Assembly: GCA_905221605.1 (NCBI GenBank)
Contig: CAJNDS010000378.1
Span: 90,683-154,682, forward strand
Origin: Symbiodinium natans
Taxonomy: Eukaryota > Sar > Dinophyceae > Suessiales > Symbiodiniaceae
DNA: 64,000 nucleotides
Direction: 5' to 3'
This document shows positions 11,023-22,400 of the stretch, in pieces; position 1 is the stretch's first letter, and the number at the start of each line of letters is the position of its first letter. The translations under genes were made by a program, and so were the position numbers. The notes beneath the pieces are model-generated. The model saw only the letters and a program-made list of their open reading frames with translations. It did not search any database and had not been told where the DNA came from.

Positions 11023-14000
11023 GGTCGCAGACATGCTCCTTAGCAGATCTTAGCATGTTCAGCACGTGTAGCCCCACGATGATGCTACTGTCACCAAGGA
11101 AAGGGATTAACACAAAGAAAGCAGATCTTTGGGACGTGTTGCACCGGGCGGTTGTCAAAGGCTCAAAGCCACACCCTCAGCTCAGTCCAGGTTCAGGGTA
11201 ATTGCCGACACTTGTGGGGTCTGACAGTGACGCGATGATGCTTCAAGCAGTCAGACATGCACAATCAAAGACATTCAAAGACTTCAGGTCATCCAATGCA
11301 CACCGGTCAGCCAAGCGTGCTAGATCAGAATGACTAGCATGCGCTGTGTGAAATAGGTGAAAGAAAGGCTGAACGGCATCCAAGAACTTGGAGCCTACAA
11401 TGCCTACATATGCCTACAATACCTGTTGACAGTGCACAGATGTGCACAGCACTTGGGATCAGTCCCTGCAATCCTTTCAGCGTACCCTGGTTAACGGAAC
11501 ATTTGCAGTTGGCATACTAGAACCCAGAAGGGACCGAGGCCCACGTGTTCGGGGGTTTAGCAACGTCGTCTGAACTTGGACGGCTTGCATGGCTTGCAAG
11601 ACTGAGATACTCAGTCAGCAGACAGGTCGAAGCCTTTGTTGTGTAGACACAGGCGGTGTGCTAGATAAGATTAAATGTGTCAGGGCCGTGTGCAGATCTG
11701 CGTGCAATTCTGTTGCGGGTTTTGTGGGGGAGCATGTCTCCACCCTTATGCAGTGTATATCATTGCGGGCTGGGTTGCTCACGGCCAGTCTCGGACGGTC
11801 GCGGGCAATAGACAAGCACGCAGTGAACCGAGAAAGGCACCCCCTTGCTTCTGCCGCAGGTACAGCCAACCATGCTCCAGCAGGTTCGCCCATCCACGCG
11901 CCAGCAACGGGGTTTTAGTCACTGAAAGCATGCTCCTTTCATCGAGCGACCTGTGAATCCTGGCACTACGGCAGGCTATTTTCTCGACCACTGCTGGGCA
12001 AGATGCTGGTGTCTCCATTTGCTGGGCCATCAAGTGTCGTCACGTGCGAATGTCAAGGATCTATCGATCCAAGCAAAAGCCGCCTCTTGAGGCCGATTAT
12101 GCCGTGGAGGAAGATGGCTGCAGGCAGAGAAATCAAAGGTGGATGATGGCGGATGTAGCGCATTTGGCTTCATGAGGTGCCTGTGTCACATAGCTGGGAC
12201 CTTGGAGCTTGTGCAGCACCACGATGAAACTACAGAACGCTCTGTGCACGTGCACAGGTTTGCCAATCCGCAACACTCTGCCTGAGAAGCAGGCTTCTGC
12301 AGTAGCCCTTAGTGCATGCTGTTTCGTCTCGGTACTGAGTCGGCGCAGAGCAGATTGAATGTAGGCTCGACGGCCCTGCCTGTGGTGACCAAGATTTGTT
12401 CTGTTCGTAACAGGCACCGCCGGCACCGCGTGGCCGAGAACTGGCTTTCTCTTCTAGCTGCTCGGGCACATTGTGGGTGCCTTTGTTAGAGAAGGCGGCG
12501 AACCGTGACGAGTAAGTCCGACCCCTCAACAAATGCGGCGTGTCACCTGATTGTTGCATGCAGCATGCTCGCAGCGAAACAGAGAGTAACATACCAATCA
12601 CGGCTAGGGCTGAGGATGGCCAGGGAGGGCAGTGAGCACTCGGAGGGGACCTTTGATTATGATGCCACTATAGACATGATCAGACTGTACAAGTGTGCTC
12701 TCTGTGATCGCAGGCCTGGGCTCGGATCAATGGTTCATACCAGGCCCCGATGTCCACATGGCAGCTACTTGCAGCTACGGTGAGTTGTAAACATGGCGAT
12801 CAACCCAGAGCATGTCGGAGCATGCCATAGAGTAGGCAGAGGACTGGCAGAGGTGAAGAGAGAGTACCGGCGCAGAGGCAGCAGAGCGCGGAGATTCTGC
12901 CGAGGCCGAGGGTTGTAGAGGCCGCTACGGCTGAAAAAAGGCTCCGGTTTGTTAAAGCCAGCAGGCACTGGCGGCTCTCACTGGAGCTCCTGCGAAGTCT
13001 GGGCCTGTTCAATTCCATAAGCTTTGCTCTGGAAACTGTTGCATTTGCTTGCATTTGCTTTGCTAGAAGCCCAAGGCTTCTCAACGGAAAGCCCTCAAAT
13101 GAGACCGTACGAACCGAAGTTCGCGTCATGGCCATGTGCTTTAAAGTTTACATGACCCCAGCCCCACCAGCTGCATTAGAGCAAAGCTCAACTAAGACTA
13201 AGAAGCGGCACCACTTCCTGTTGAAAGTTTGGTGTTGCCGTCATTGAAATGCTCACTGAGGCACTACAGCTTGCATTCTGGAAGCTCCAACAATCACTGG
13301 GGCATCTCCTCAATGCTCTCCGCGTGAGCATACGAAATCGATGCCAAGCACTGCAGACTTATTGGGTGCCCGCTGCATGTCGTTGCATTGAGCGAGGTAC
13401 ACTCCTGGAAATTTGGCTATGTGGGCAGGCCGAGTCGAGGGGGAAAGATGCTTTAAATTTCGCAGAACAAAACTGAAGGGAGCGATGTTGGGTCGGTCAG
13501 GCCGTGGCATCTCCACGTTGTTTTGGGGACGAGGCGCTGCCATCAGCTTTCCGGGGCTTTGGAAATCGATGCGGACCTGTGGTTGGCGACTGGTATGGGT
13601 TTCGCACTGTCTTGTACCCAGCAAGTCCAGCTTCCGGGCATTTGGCTTTGAAAGCAAGAAGAAGCGACCAAGTGCCAGCTCCACCAGCACGAATGTATCA
13701 ATGCCAGGAAGAAACGAAAAACCCGGGCTCAGGGTGTTGGAAGCGTGTGACAAGTCTGCATGTGAGGAAAGCAGAAAGCCATGGGCGGCACCTGTGTCAG
13801 CAACACGCCTCCCCAGACTGCTGCCGGAATTGGCAAGACAGATACTGGCTGCGATGTTCCTTTGGAATGGCTTCGGCGACTTTTTATCTTTGGCTGTGCC
13901 GAACTTAAAGTGAACATGCCTCCAGACGCAATGCGCACGACATGGTATGAACACGTTTGACATGGCGACAGCTTATGCTTACAGGGCTCGTCTTTTGTGG

Positions 14001-15377
14001 ACATCAGGTTGTGTGCGCCTCAATCAGTTGTGACCAACGTTGGCACCAGCAGGCTGCCTACGTGGTTCTGGATGGATTGGTGTAACGCATGTTCTGCTCC
14101 CCTTGCTCATACTTCTTACCCTGCAAGGACTTGACTGGACTTTACCTGCGGCTCTCGCAATGGGACCGAGAAGGACATGGCCCGAGAGACATGTCAAAGA
14201 GATTTGAAAGCAGAATATCAGAATAACGCAGAGGCAGTTCCGCCAGTTCTGCTGCTCCGTTCTGGAATGTCGCTAAACACTGTCCAGGAACTACGGAAAC
14301 TCACAACTTCTACGATGTGTCTTTGGGCTACAACACTTTCGCATGAACGCTTTGCACCCGAAGCGGAAGCATGGTTGCCACGTTTGCAGCTTTGCAGCCT
14401 GTGTTACTCAACGGAAGGTCCACCACTTTCATCCTACTTTCACGAGGAGCGTCTTTCGCCCGCCTGCCTTCTCTAGACCAGGAGGCCGGAAGTGGGGTCA
14501 GGCCTAAACCCCAAAGTTTTGAGCTATGTACTGCGTTGACCCTCTACCTGTCTCTTGGCTTCAGGCCGAGATGGATCAAGTCACACGGGGACGGCTTTTG
14601 GATTCTCTGGCGCGCATAGGCTTGTGATTGGAGTGCAATCATGTCAACGTCAACCACCAGCTGCACATAGCTGCACTTTCAGGTGGCTACCCTGAGCGCT
14701 GCGGAATTTGCGTGGCAGCAGAGGACACAGTGTCCGAGGGCATCGACAGTAGGTTCCGCCTGGGTGCAGGCCTCGGACAGGACCACGGCATGACGTGGTT
14801 GGCCGCATTGCCCCAAGTATTCAGAAAAAGCTGTGAGACACGACCTGTAGTCGACCTGTGTACCAGGCACTACTGCCCGTACATCCTCAAGGGATCCCGT
14901 TGTAACCCAGCACGTGAAGCAACGACTTCCTGCTGGAAAATATTGCCACGTAACTTGGCATGAGCACGGATCGTGTTGACCACATTGCTGACTGAGAGCG
15001 ATTGCAGAGTATGCCGTTGACGCTATGGCAGACTACGACAGGGTCTTCACATGCAAAAGGGGTGGCAATAGATGCGGCACAAATAACAGCTTTGGCTTGG
15101 AGCGTGGGTCTTGTCCTGTTGCTTTGCAGACTGCAACCTTGCCGCATCGGTAATCCAAGGCATTGGCATTGGACAGACGGCCTTGGGATGATTTGCATGT
15201 GTCACCGCTGGAGATCCAGGAGATGTTTGCCAGGGACGTCGCCCATGCCCGAAAGGTGCCTCAACAGTACCAGTATACCTCTGCCACTGCCCTCCGAGAA
15301 ACGCATCCAATTCAGCGGAGTGCAACATTTTACCCGCCGCCGTGGGCGGTAGAGTGAGGAATGGTGTCGGGGTCGAC
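11023..15377. other. no gene recognised
   Basis: Contains ORFs on both strands, the longest at 13310-13963 (-) and 13413-13913 (+), which overlap each other. None has a recognisable domain, and each is about as likely to be chance as coding. I could not connect any of them by splice sites to a neighbour. Confidence 0.45.
15163..15357 (+). CDS. possible exon, unknown product
   Basis: An open stretch reads in part VSPLEIQEMFARDVAHARKV followed by a Tyr/Thr-rich segment and PPPWAVE. The amino-acid mixture resembles real coding sequence more than the surrounding frames do, but I recognise no family and could not define splice sites. It might be an upstream exon of the GH2 gene or unrelated. Confidence 0.2.
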   Translation: MALDRRPWDDLHVSPLEIQEMFARDVAHARKVPQQYQYTSATALRETHPIQRSATFYPPPWAVE

Positions 15378-15392
15378 TATATATATATATAT
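15378..15392. repeat. (TA)n microsatellite
   Basis: Fifteen-base alternating TA run immediately after ggtcgac. Confidence 0.9.
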
Positions 15393-15502
15393 CCGATGGG
15401 AGACTCACGACATTTCTTTACGAGTTGTGAGACAGATCAGGAAAGCTAGCTGCTTTGGAGCTTGCGGGACTTTACAACCTTGTTTTGGGGCAAATAGGGC
15501 TT

Positions 15503-15550
15503 GGGGGGGGGGGGGGGCCTTTTTAAGCCCCTCCCCCCCCCCTTCCCCCC
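15503..15550. repeat. paired G-run and C-runs (potential hairpin)
   Basis: A run of 15 G is followed 15 bases later by a run of 10 C, tt, then 6 C. The runs can pair with each other around the cctttttaagcccct segment. Such runs are also prone to sequencing and assembly error. Confidence 0.8.
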
Positions 15551-15839
15551 TCAATTTTTTGTCAGTCACGAGGCGATGCTTGGTGGAGCCCCCTGCGGCC
15601 CCCGCCTTTCCTTGGAACCTCCTTGGCATCTTCAACATAATGCTGCCATAATGCTACGGTTTGGCAAATGCCGCCTGCCATCCGCGGGGCCTAGCTTTCG
15701 TCCGCCCTGCTCTCAAGTTGAACGGTGAGACCGTCAACAATGCTTCAGAAAACCGACCGCCAAAGCTCACTAAAGGTCCAAAGTGAGCACTTTGAAGCGT
15801 GAAGCTGTGGCCCAGTATCGCCTTGAGATGGAGAGCCAA

Positions 15840-15990
15840 AAACTCCCACCGAGAATCCTGCAAAGTATCCCCGTAAGCCCCTCCCACAGAGAATAGCCGC
15901 AGAGTATCCATGGCCGAACGTCACCCACAAAGAATCCCGAGCAGTGAATCCTACAGTGCACACTCCCCGGAGAGTCGCGCAGACAGAGCA
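15840..15990. repeat. degenerate minisatellite, about 38-41 bp units
   Basis: Successive units share gagaat-c-gca-agtatcc with cccac spacers: cgagaatcctgcaaagtatc, then agagaatagccgcagagtat, then aaagaatcccgagcagtgaa. Four imperfect units can be seen. Related-looking agtatcc/gagagtcc segments occur at 21130-21300 in a GH6 intron, but the similarity is weak. Confidence 0.45.
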
Positions 15991-17024
15991 TCCCAGCAGC
16001 GCAAATTTGTTTTTGGGGCTTGGAATTATGATTCGACTGGCCATGGCCAGGATGGCGCAAGTCGATCATTGGTGTACCAAAGAAATAAGAGCTTGTGATT
16101 GCAAAAGCCTGCGCAACAGATTTAAAGACGGGAGCACCGATTTTCGATTTGCTAGATTGGTTTCTGGGCCTTTGAGCTGCACATGAGGAAGTGCACATTT
16201 TGCAACGGGCGGGTTGCTTAAGGTGTTGCTGCTGCGCGGCCCTACCGCACCTGACGATGGCGTCTTACGTGCTCCTCTCCGGTTTGCCACATCCGTGCAG
16301 GCCATAACTGTCGCTCGGCATGGCAGACCACCTTGCCACGTTCTCGAGCTGTGGCATGCCCTGGCCAAGGTTAGCACGTCAACACTTCTTGGAGGCTTTG
16401 ATGGCCTGATTGAAGACATGGCTGGCCTGCCTTTCGCTGTAAACTTGGGCGCATAAACGGTGAGCCATACAAATTCCAGAGCTGATGGGAGGGTGAGCAT
16501 CTTAGGTTGGTTGGTGTCGATCTACTGCTACTCATTGGCCTGCCTACGGGCTTTGGCGCGCTGCTGGCAGTGGAGCTGAGCTGCCGCTATGGTGTGCAGG
16601 CGGAAACACTGCCTTCAGTGCCTGTCAACCGTTGTTAAGGGCAGCCAGGGCTTTGGCAGATATTTGCAGGCGCTCGATGTCGGGCAGTTTTCCTTGGCTG
16701 CAGCACCAGGGCAGAGACCGGCGCCCCCATTGACGACCTTGGGCAGTGGCGAAGAGGAGACCACATACGAACACACAGAGCATACAGCGACTTCACATGT
16801 TCCCCATATCCATGTCTGTAGCATCGTAGCCTCCAGTTTGCAATCTTGAAGCCGGCGCGCAGAAAAGCTTCCCGTTGTGAGGGAATAAAGGTGAATAAAG
16901 CCCCAGTAAGGGCTTCAGACAAGCATGATATGACATGGCTTAACGACTGACGTCATGGGATAAGGGTGTTCCGATCCCTGAGCAGACCCCCACTTGGGAG
17001 CCGCAGCTGCGGCGAGCAACACAG
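15991..17024. other. no confident gene; 5' region of the GH2 gene
   Basis: No motif-bearing exon seen. Missing 5' exons of the GH2 gene (start codon, any signal peptide) should lie here or further left. Short ORFs on both strands are not recognisable. Confidence 0.45.
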
Positions 17025-18391
17025 CCTATTTCTCTCAATGGCCCGTGGCAGATCCAAATTACTACAGACACTGCGGCTTCTCTGCAAGCTCGCCTTGGAG
17101 TTCACGTGCAAACCTGTTTGTCCCATGCAAGGCAAGGCAGGAAGACTTGGTCGAAGGAGCCTGGCGCACAATTGAAGTGCCCTTCCCACCCCAGGCCTAC
17201 AAAGGCCGGGCGAAGACTTCGCACACCATGCGCGCTTGCGGCACACCGGTACCGAGTCCATCGGAGGAGTACTTCAGGAGTACTTAGGATGTACTTAGGT
17301 GTTCCATATGTGCATCGGTGACGAGAAATGCAGGTTTGGCCACCAAGATCTCTGCGTCAGAGGCCGTGTGGTACCGCCGGAGGCTGCAGGTGCCTGCGAG
17401 CTGGTGCGCGGCGGACAAGACCATTTGGCTGCAAGTGGATGCATGCGACTGGGAATGTGCAGCTCGGCATCCATGCGACGTGCAGGAGCCTATGATCTCT
17501 CATCCCCATGCCACCGAGCCGAAATGTAGGAGAACATAGGAGAACATTTGGTTCTGTTCCATCAAACTTCTTCGACAGAACTCTACATACTCGTACATGG
17601 CTCAGCTACTGTAGCTTCAATTGTCAGTTGAAATCCTGCGCAAACTGTAGAGAGAATGCGGAACCGACAGGACCAGGGGTCGGGCCAAGAGAACATGGCC
17701 TAAACACAAGAAAGCGCAGGTAAGTTGCATGGAGCTTTTGAAGACCATGAGGCACAGAGCAGCCGCTCCACTTTCCACACTCAGCTTGCTTTGTGAGAAC
17801 TTGGAGCGTCGAGGCAGTCTACTTGGACTCCCAGCTACTTGGGGTCCACCGGGGTGGCTATGATGCCTTCCGCTTGGAGATGCCCCCTTCTGTGTGCTCC
17901 CACGGGGTCGCGCTGTTGGCCGAAGCCCAAGGAGGACTCAAGGACTCTACGCTGGACTCGGAATGGAGTACAAATCAGAGCATTAGCCGTCAGCGTTTGG
18001 GACTGCAAAGGTCCGTGCTTGGGACCCCACGGACGAGGGCTGCCCATTTACAGACCGACCCCCGATACCTTGCTACCCAGTTGCACATTCGAGAGGTGCA
18101 CGCATGTGCGCATGTGCATGCTTCAGTCACTGGCGACGAGTCGAGGTGAAACTTGCTGCGAGAGCGGCTGGCAGCCGCGTGGAAAGCAATCCTTAAAGCC
18201 AGGCTCCATCATGTGCCCTCACCGAGTTTCGGAGGTGCAGAGGCCATCTGCAGAAACGGGAAGCATTGGGCTGGAGGTACACAGCAGTGACCGGCATTTG
18301 GCGGCAGGGTCTCTTCATGGAAGTTCTTCCTCGCTGCCACATCCGGGACTTGCACGTTGATGTGGCACAACTGCAGAACTTGAAGGAAGAT
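17025..18391 (+). CDS. glycoside hydrolase family 2, N-terminal sugar-binding domain exons
   Basis: Seven exons in order give the GH2 jelly-roll domain. 17025-17066: PISLNGPWQIQITT. 17141-17204: EDLVEGAWRTIEVPFPPQAY. 17334-17458: GLATKISASEAVWYRRRLQV, then DACDWEC. 17814-17924: AVYLDSQLLGVHRGGYDAFR. 18011-about 18034: VRAWDPTD. About 18175-18212: PRGKQSLKPGSIM. 18277-about 18391: YTAVTGIWRQGLFMEVLPRC. These match the family pattern SLNGxW, W..I.VPFPP, WYRR, vdWea.VyvNG, GxHRGGY, WDPTD, RGKQ, YTpxTGIWQ. Introns 17067 (GA), 17205, 17459 and 17925 (GC) and 18213 (GT) all end in AG|G and keep frame. Only the WDPTD/RGKQ junction (about 18035-18174) is ambiguous by a few codons. The start codon and any targeting signal are upstream and not found. 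Family certain; substrate not inferable. Confidence 0.88.
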
Positions 18392-19425
18392 GCCGCGTTC
18401 CCTTGAATCACAGCCCAGAAAAACACAATGCATGCCCAGGTACATAAGGATGCACCCCGCAAGTTGACAGCTGCTTGGCAAAAGTTGGGTTATGTTGGGC
18501 TACTCTTTGATTTGTGGAACTTTGGAGTTGCTGCAGGTCATGGCAGATGCGACATGCCAGGAACTTCTGTCCGTAGAAGCCTTTCAGTTGCAATCTCAAT
18601 CTGAATGCTGTGGACTCTGACCTGATCTGACACTGCTTGGCAGCTTAAGACATCAAGAACACTTAGGTACTTGATTCCGAGGGTGCCCTCATCGGAATGG
18701 CCAGCGGACCTTGTTGCGAGCTGTACGTCGGCTGCATTCAGGCAGTATGAGGAACAGACGCGCCTAATCGCATGTGCTGCATCCTACATGTTCCATATCT
18801 GCGCCATCTGCATGCACATCGCATGACGGAACCCTTCCGCAGACTTTTGCAGATAGACTTCCCGCGCGAATCAGCCGGGCAGAGCCTGACAGTGCAGAGT
18901 CAAGCTTGCATTGGGTGGGCGTAGGCCAAGACTCCGGCAACTTCACGCAGCTGCCATGGCCAGTGCAGATGGCTTCGAGGGGCACTTGGGTGGACACGAG
19001 GCGCTGAGAACCCGCGTGTGAATGAACCGAACAAAAACATCGTGCCGAACCTGCAATCTAGAAACCTTGCAGCTGCTGCTGTTATGCCGTGCTGCTGTGT
19101 TGCTTGACACTAAGTCCTGGGAACGCATGCAGGTGCACATCAATGTGCCTGACAGCCCCAAGGACAAATCAAGCGACGGCATCGCGTGTCATCATGCCAG
19201 CTAATGTCAGTTCATGTCTCATGTTAGTATCGATGGTTTTCTCTTTAAACAGTGCGCCCGCTGTGCCGCTGTGCTGACACTGCACCAATGCAGGATTCAA
19301 CTCCCCGAGGCTACAGAAAGCTTGTCTGGTTTACGCGGCCAAGCTGCAAAGAGTGTGAGCGCCGGATAGTGCAAAGCATCTTTGTTTGCATTTCAGCACT
19401 TCATGCTAGGCTGGCTGCTGGCGGC
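18392..19425. other. GH2 intron sequence / GH6 5' flank
   Basis: No further motif-bearing GH2 exon was found before the GH6 start. A segment at about 19131 (VHINVPDSPKD after an AG acceptor) might be a piece of the GH2 middle domain, but this is a guess. A pyrimidine-rich acceptor-like tttgcatttcag at about 19386-19397 precedes the GH6 ATG and could be a trans-splicing acceptor for the spliced leader. Confidence 0.4.
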
Positions 19426-22400
19426 ATGGTCGCCTTTTTGAGCCTTGTGGTTGCCGGACTTGTTGGCAGCTTCGCAGAAGAAGGCTTAGAGCCAGGACAA
19501 GCTGATGAACGGCGCTTGGGCGGGCGCAGCAATCCCTTTCGGGATCAAAAGTTCTACGTGAATCCCAGCTACAGGAGCATTTCTTCAAATGCTGCATATA
19601 GATTGTTGATTCTTGCCTTTTTTGGGCATGATGGCAAAGCTAGCTGTTGCAGGACATCCCTAGCCTCCAGCATTGCATCTTCAGATGGTCATATCCGAGC
19701 CACTCTGGAATCAGCACTCAATGTGCCTTCAGCCTATTGGCTTGACAAGCGAGGACACTTGGGCTAACCATGTGAACTGCTCGTGTCTTGTTTTTGTGAC
19801 GGGTTGCTTGTCCAAAGCTGGTCCACACAGGGGGTGGGCACATGTTAGGAAAGATTCACGGCAGCTCCACGGGCAGCATGGAGGGGATCCTGGAAGATGC
19901 CGCCAGCAAGCCGGTTCCAGAGCTCGTGGTCTTCATCGTGTACGACCTGCCAAACCGCGACTGCCATGCTAAGGCCTCGAACGGCGAGCTGTGCTGTAGC
20001 TACAAAGCTGATGGGCGCTGTGACTACTTGGATGTGGGCGACGGCAGCTGCAGTGCCGGCCTCAAGCAATACAAGGAGGAGTACATTGACCAGATTGCCT
20101 CAGTGCTGCGGCAGTTCTCTGGACGTGTTCCAGTGGTGCTGGTCATCGAGCCGGATTCTTTGCCGAATCTGTCAACCAACCAGGCTGACCCAAGGTGTGG
20201 AAACGTTGCAACCAAAACCGCCTACCAGGGCGGAGTCAGCTATGCCGTCAAGGCTTTGGCTGCAGCCGATCCATATGCTGCAATCTACCTGGACGCAGGT
20301 CACGGCGGCTGGCTAGGCTGGAAGGACAACATGAAGGATTTCGTGCAGACAATCAAGGGCCTCGGGGTTTCGGATCACATCCGCGGCTTCGCCAGCAACG
20401 TCGCAGGCCCAGGCCTCAGCAAGGTGCAGATTCATTCCTGCGATCGGATATGTGCCGTTCATGGTCACTGACACCTTGCCCAATCACCCCCATGGCAGGT
20501 TTAATTATACAGGCTTATGGTAAACCGACGATCAGTCATATGAGTCATATGAGATATGTGAGAATTCCCCATCCCCCTGACGGCCTGTGGATTCTGACAA
20601 TGCCGTACTTGAAGCTGTCCCTAGGTCCAGGCGCGCACAATGCACAGCAAGTTGCGTGCATGTAGCCGGTACATGGTACACGTGCTCTTGAATGCGCGAA
20701 GGTGCTCGCGATAGATGTGCCTCAAATCTTACATGCTTGCACCCCCAAAGCACAAGATCAAAATCCGGGCCCTTAGAAGCTTAGACAACCAAACGAATGA
20801 TTCTTGCAGAAGTCTTCGCAAGCCCATCCATTTACTTGTTGTTAGACTGGCTTAACTAGTTGTAGGTTAGCCCTTTGCGTACGATGTGTGTGGTACACCG
20901 GCGGTGCCTCTTTGTGCTGCGCTTCCTCCTCCAAACAGGGTACAAGAGAAAAGGGTTGTCTCTCAGGATAGTCTGGGGTTGGGCACTCCAGGGACCCTCT
21001 GGACATACTGCCCCCACGCCGAGGGTGGAGAACAACATGTACTTTGATCATCCCCACCCCTGCAGCTGCCTTATGTGCCATCCTTCCGCTTTAGACAGGC
21101 TAGTACGGACGCTTCGCCACAGGCTTCTGTCGCGGGACTCTCCGCCAAATTTATCCCTGGAGCCGAGTCCCGCCGTCTAGCCTGGAGTGCCCCTCAAGAA
21201 AGCCCGCCAAGAGCTCCGCCAAGTATCCTGGACCCAGAGAAGCCTGCAGAGAGTCCCGGTGCCCACCCTCTCGGCGGGACTCTCTGCCATTCAGGAAGCT
21301 GAGCGAAGCGATGCGAAGCACATAACGTTGCGGAAAGACAAAGTGGCAACGCCCGACCGTGGACCGGCCTTTGGCTTTTTTTCTTCGTGATGGCTATGAT
21401 GGTCGGCGTTGTGCGAAGCGTTGTCAAACACGGAGCATGAAATGGAAAAACAGCAGCTGCAGTAGCTGTGGCGATGTGCTTGTGCCGATATTTGTAATGG
21501 CAGGTCAATGCAACATAACCTAATTCCCTAGCCTCCTCACAGGTTGAGGGTGTCTGAAAATTGGCGTCCTTTCTGATCTTTCTTGATTGGCTCTTGCTAA
21601 GTTGGCTCCATCTCGCACATGCTCTGCTCTTTTTTGCTTAGGGCAGTTGTGCAAGCGACTTGCCAGCATCAGGTTACCAAAGCGTGGGTGAGGTGTGTCC
21701 GACCTACGACTTCTGCCTCAACAATGCCCATCCCAACCATCCGTGCTGCAGTGACCCCTGCGGCTTGACCAGCCAATGGAACCCGTCACACAACGAGATG
21801 CAGTATGCCCTGCACCTGCGGAAAGCCATGTCGGAGGGCATCCGTGGCTTTGTGCCCCACATGATCATTGACACGGGACGCAATGGTGTTGCAGGGATGC
21901 GTTCGGACTGCGCCAACTGGTGCAACATTCGAGGCGCCGGCGTAGGTCTCGCGGCCACGACGGACACTGCCAGACCATCTGTTGTTGATGCCTACTTCTG
22001 GCTGAAGACGCCAGGTGAATCTGATGGTTGTTCGCAGACACTTCCGGATGGAGGTTCGTGCCCGCGCTTCGATGAGGACTGTGCCTCCGTCGACAGCATC
22101 GGCTTTCGCCCGGAGGAGCCCCGCGCGCCCGAAGCTGGACAGTGGTTCGACTACCAGATTAAAGAGCTCGCCGCAAATGCGCGGCTTCATGAAGACAGCC
22201 CTCGGCCTGCATCCGAAGCAGACACGGCATCATCATCAAAGAACCCCTTTAAGGACAAAGTGTTCTACGTGAATCCTTCGTACCAGGCATCCTTGTCCAC
22301 CAGCATCCAGTCCTCGGAGGGTGCAATCAAGGAGACACTCGAGGCCATGGTGGATTTACCCTCGGCATACTGGCTGGACAAGCGAGACAAGATTCACGGC

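Noticed and set aside
13310-13963. 217-codon - strand ORF
   Set aside because: No domain, overlaps an equally long + strand ORF, and every recognised gene here is on +.
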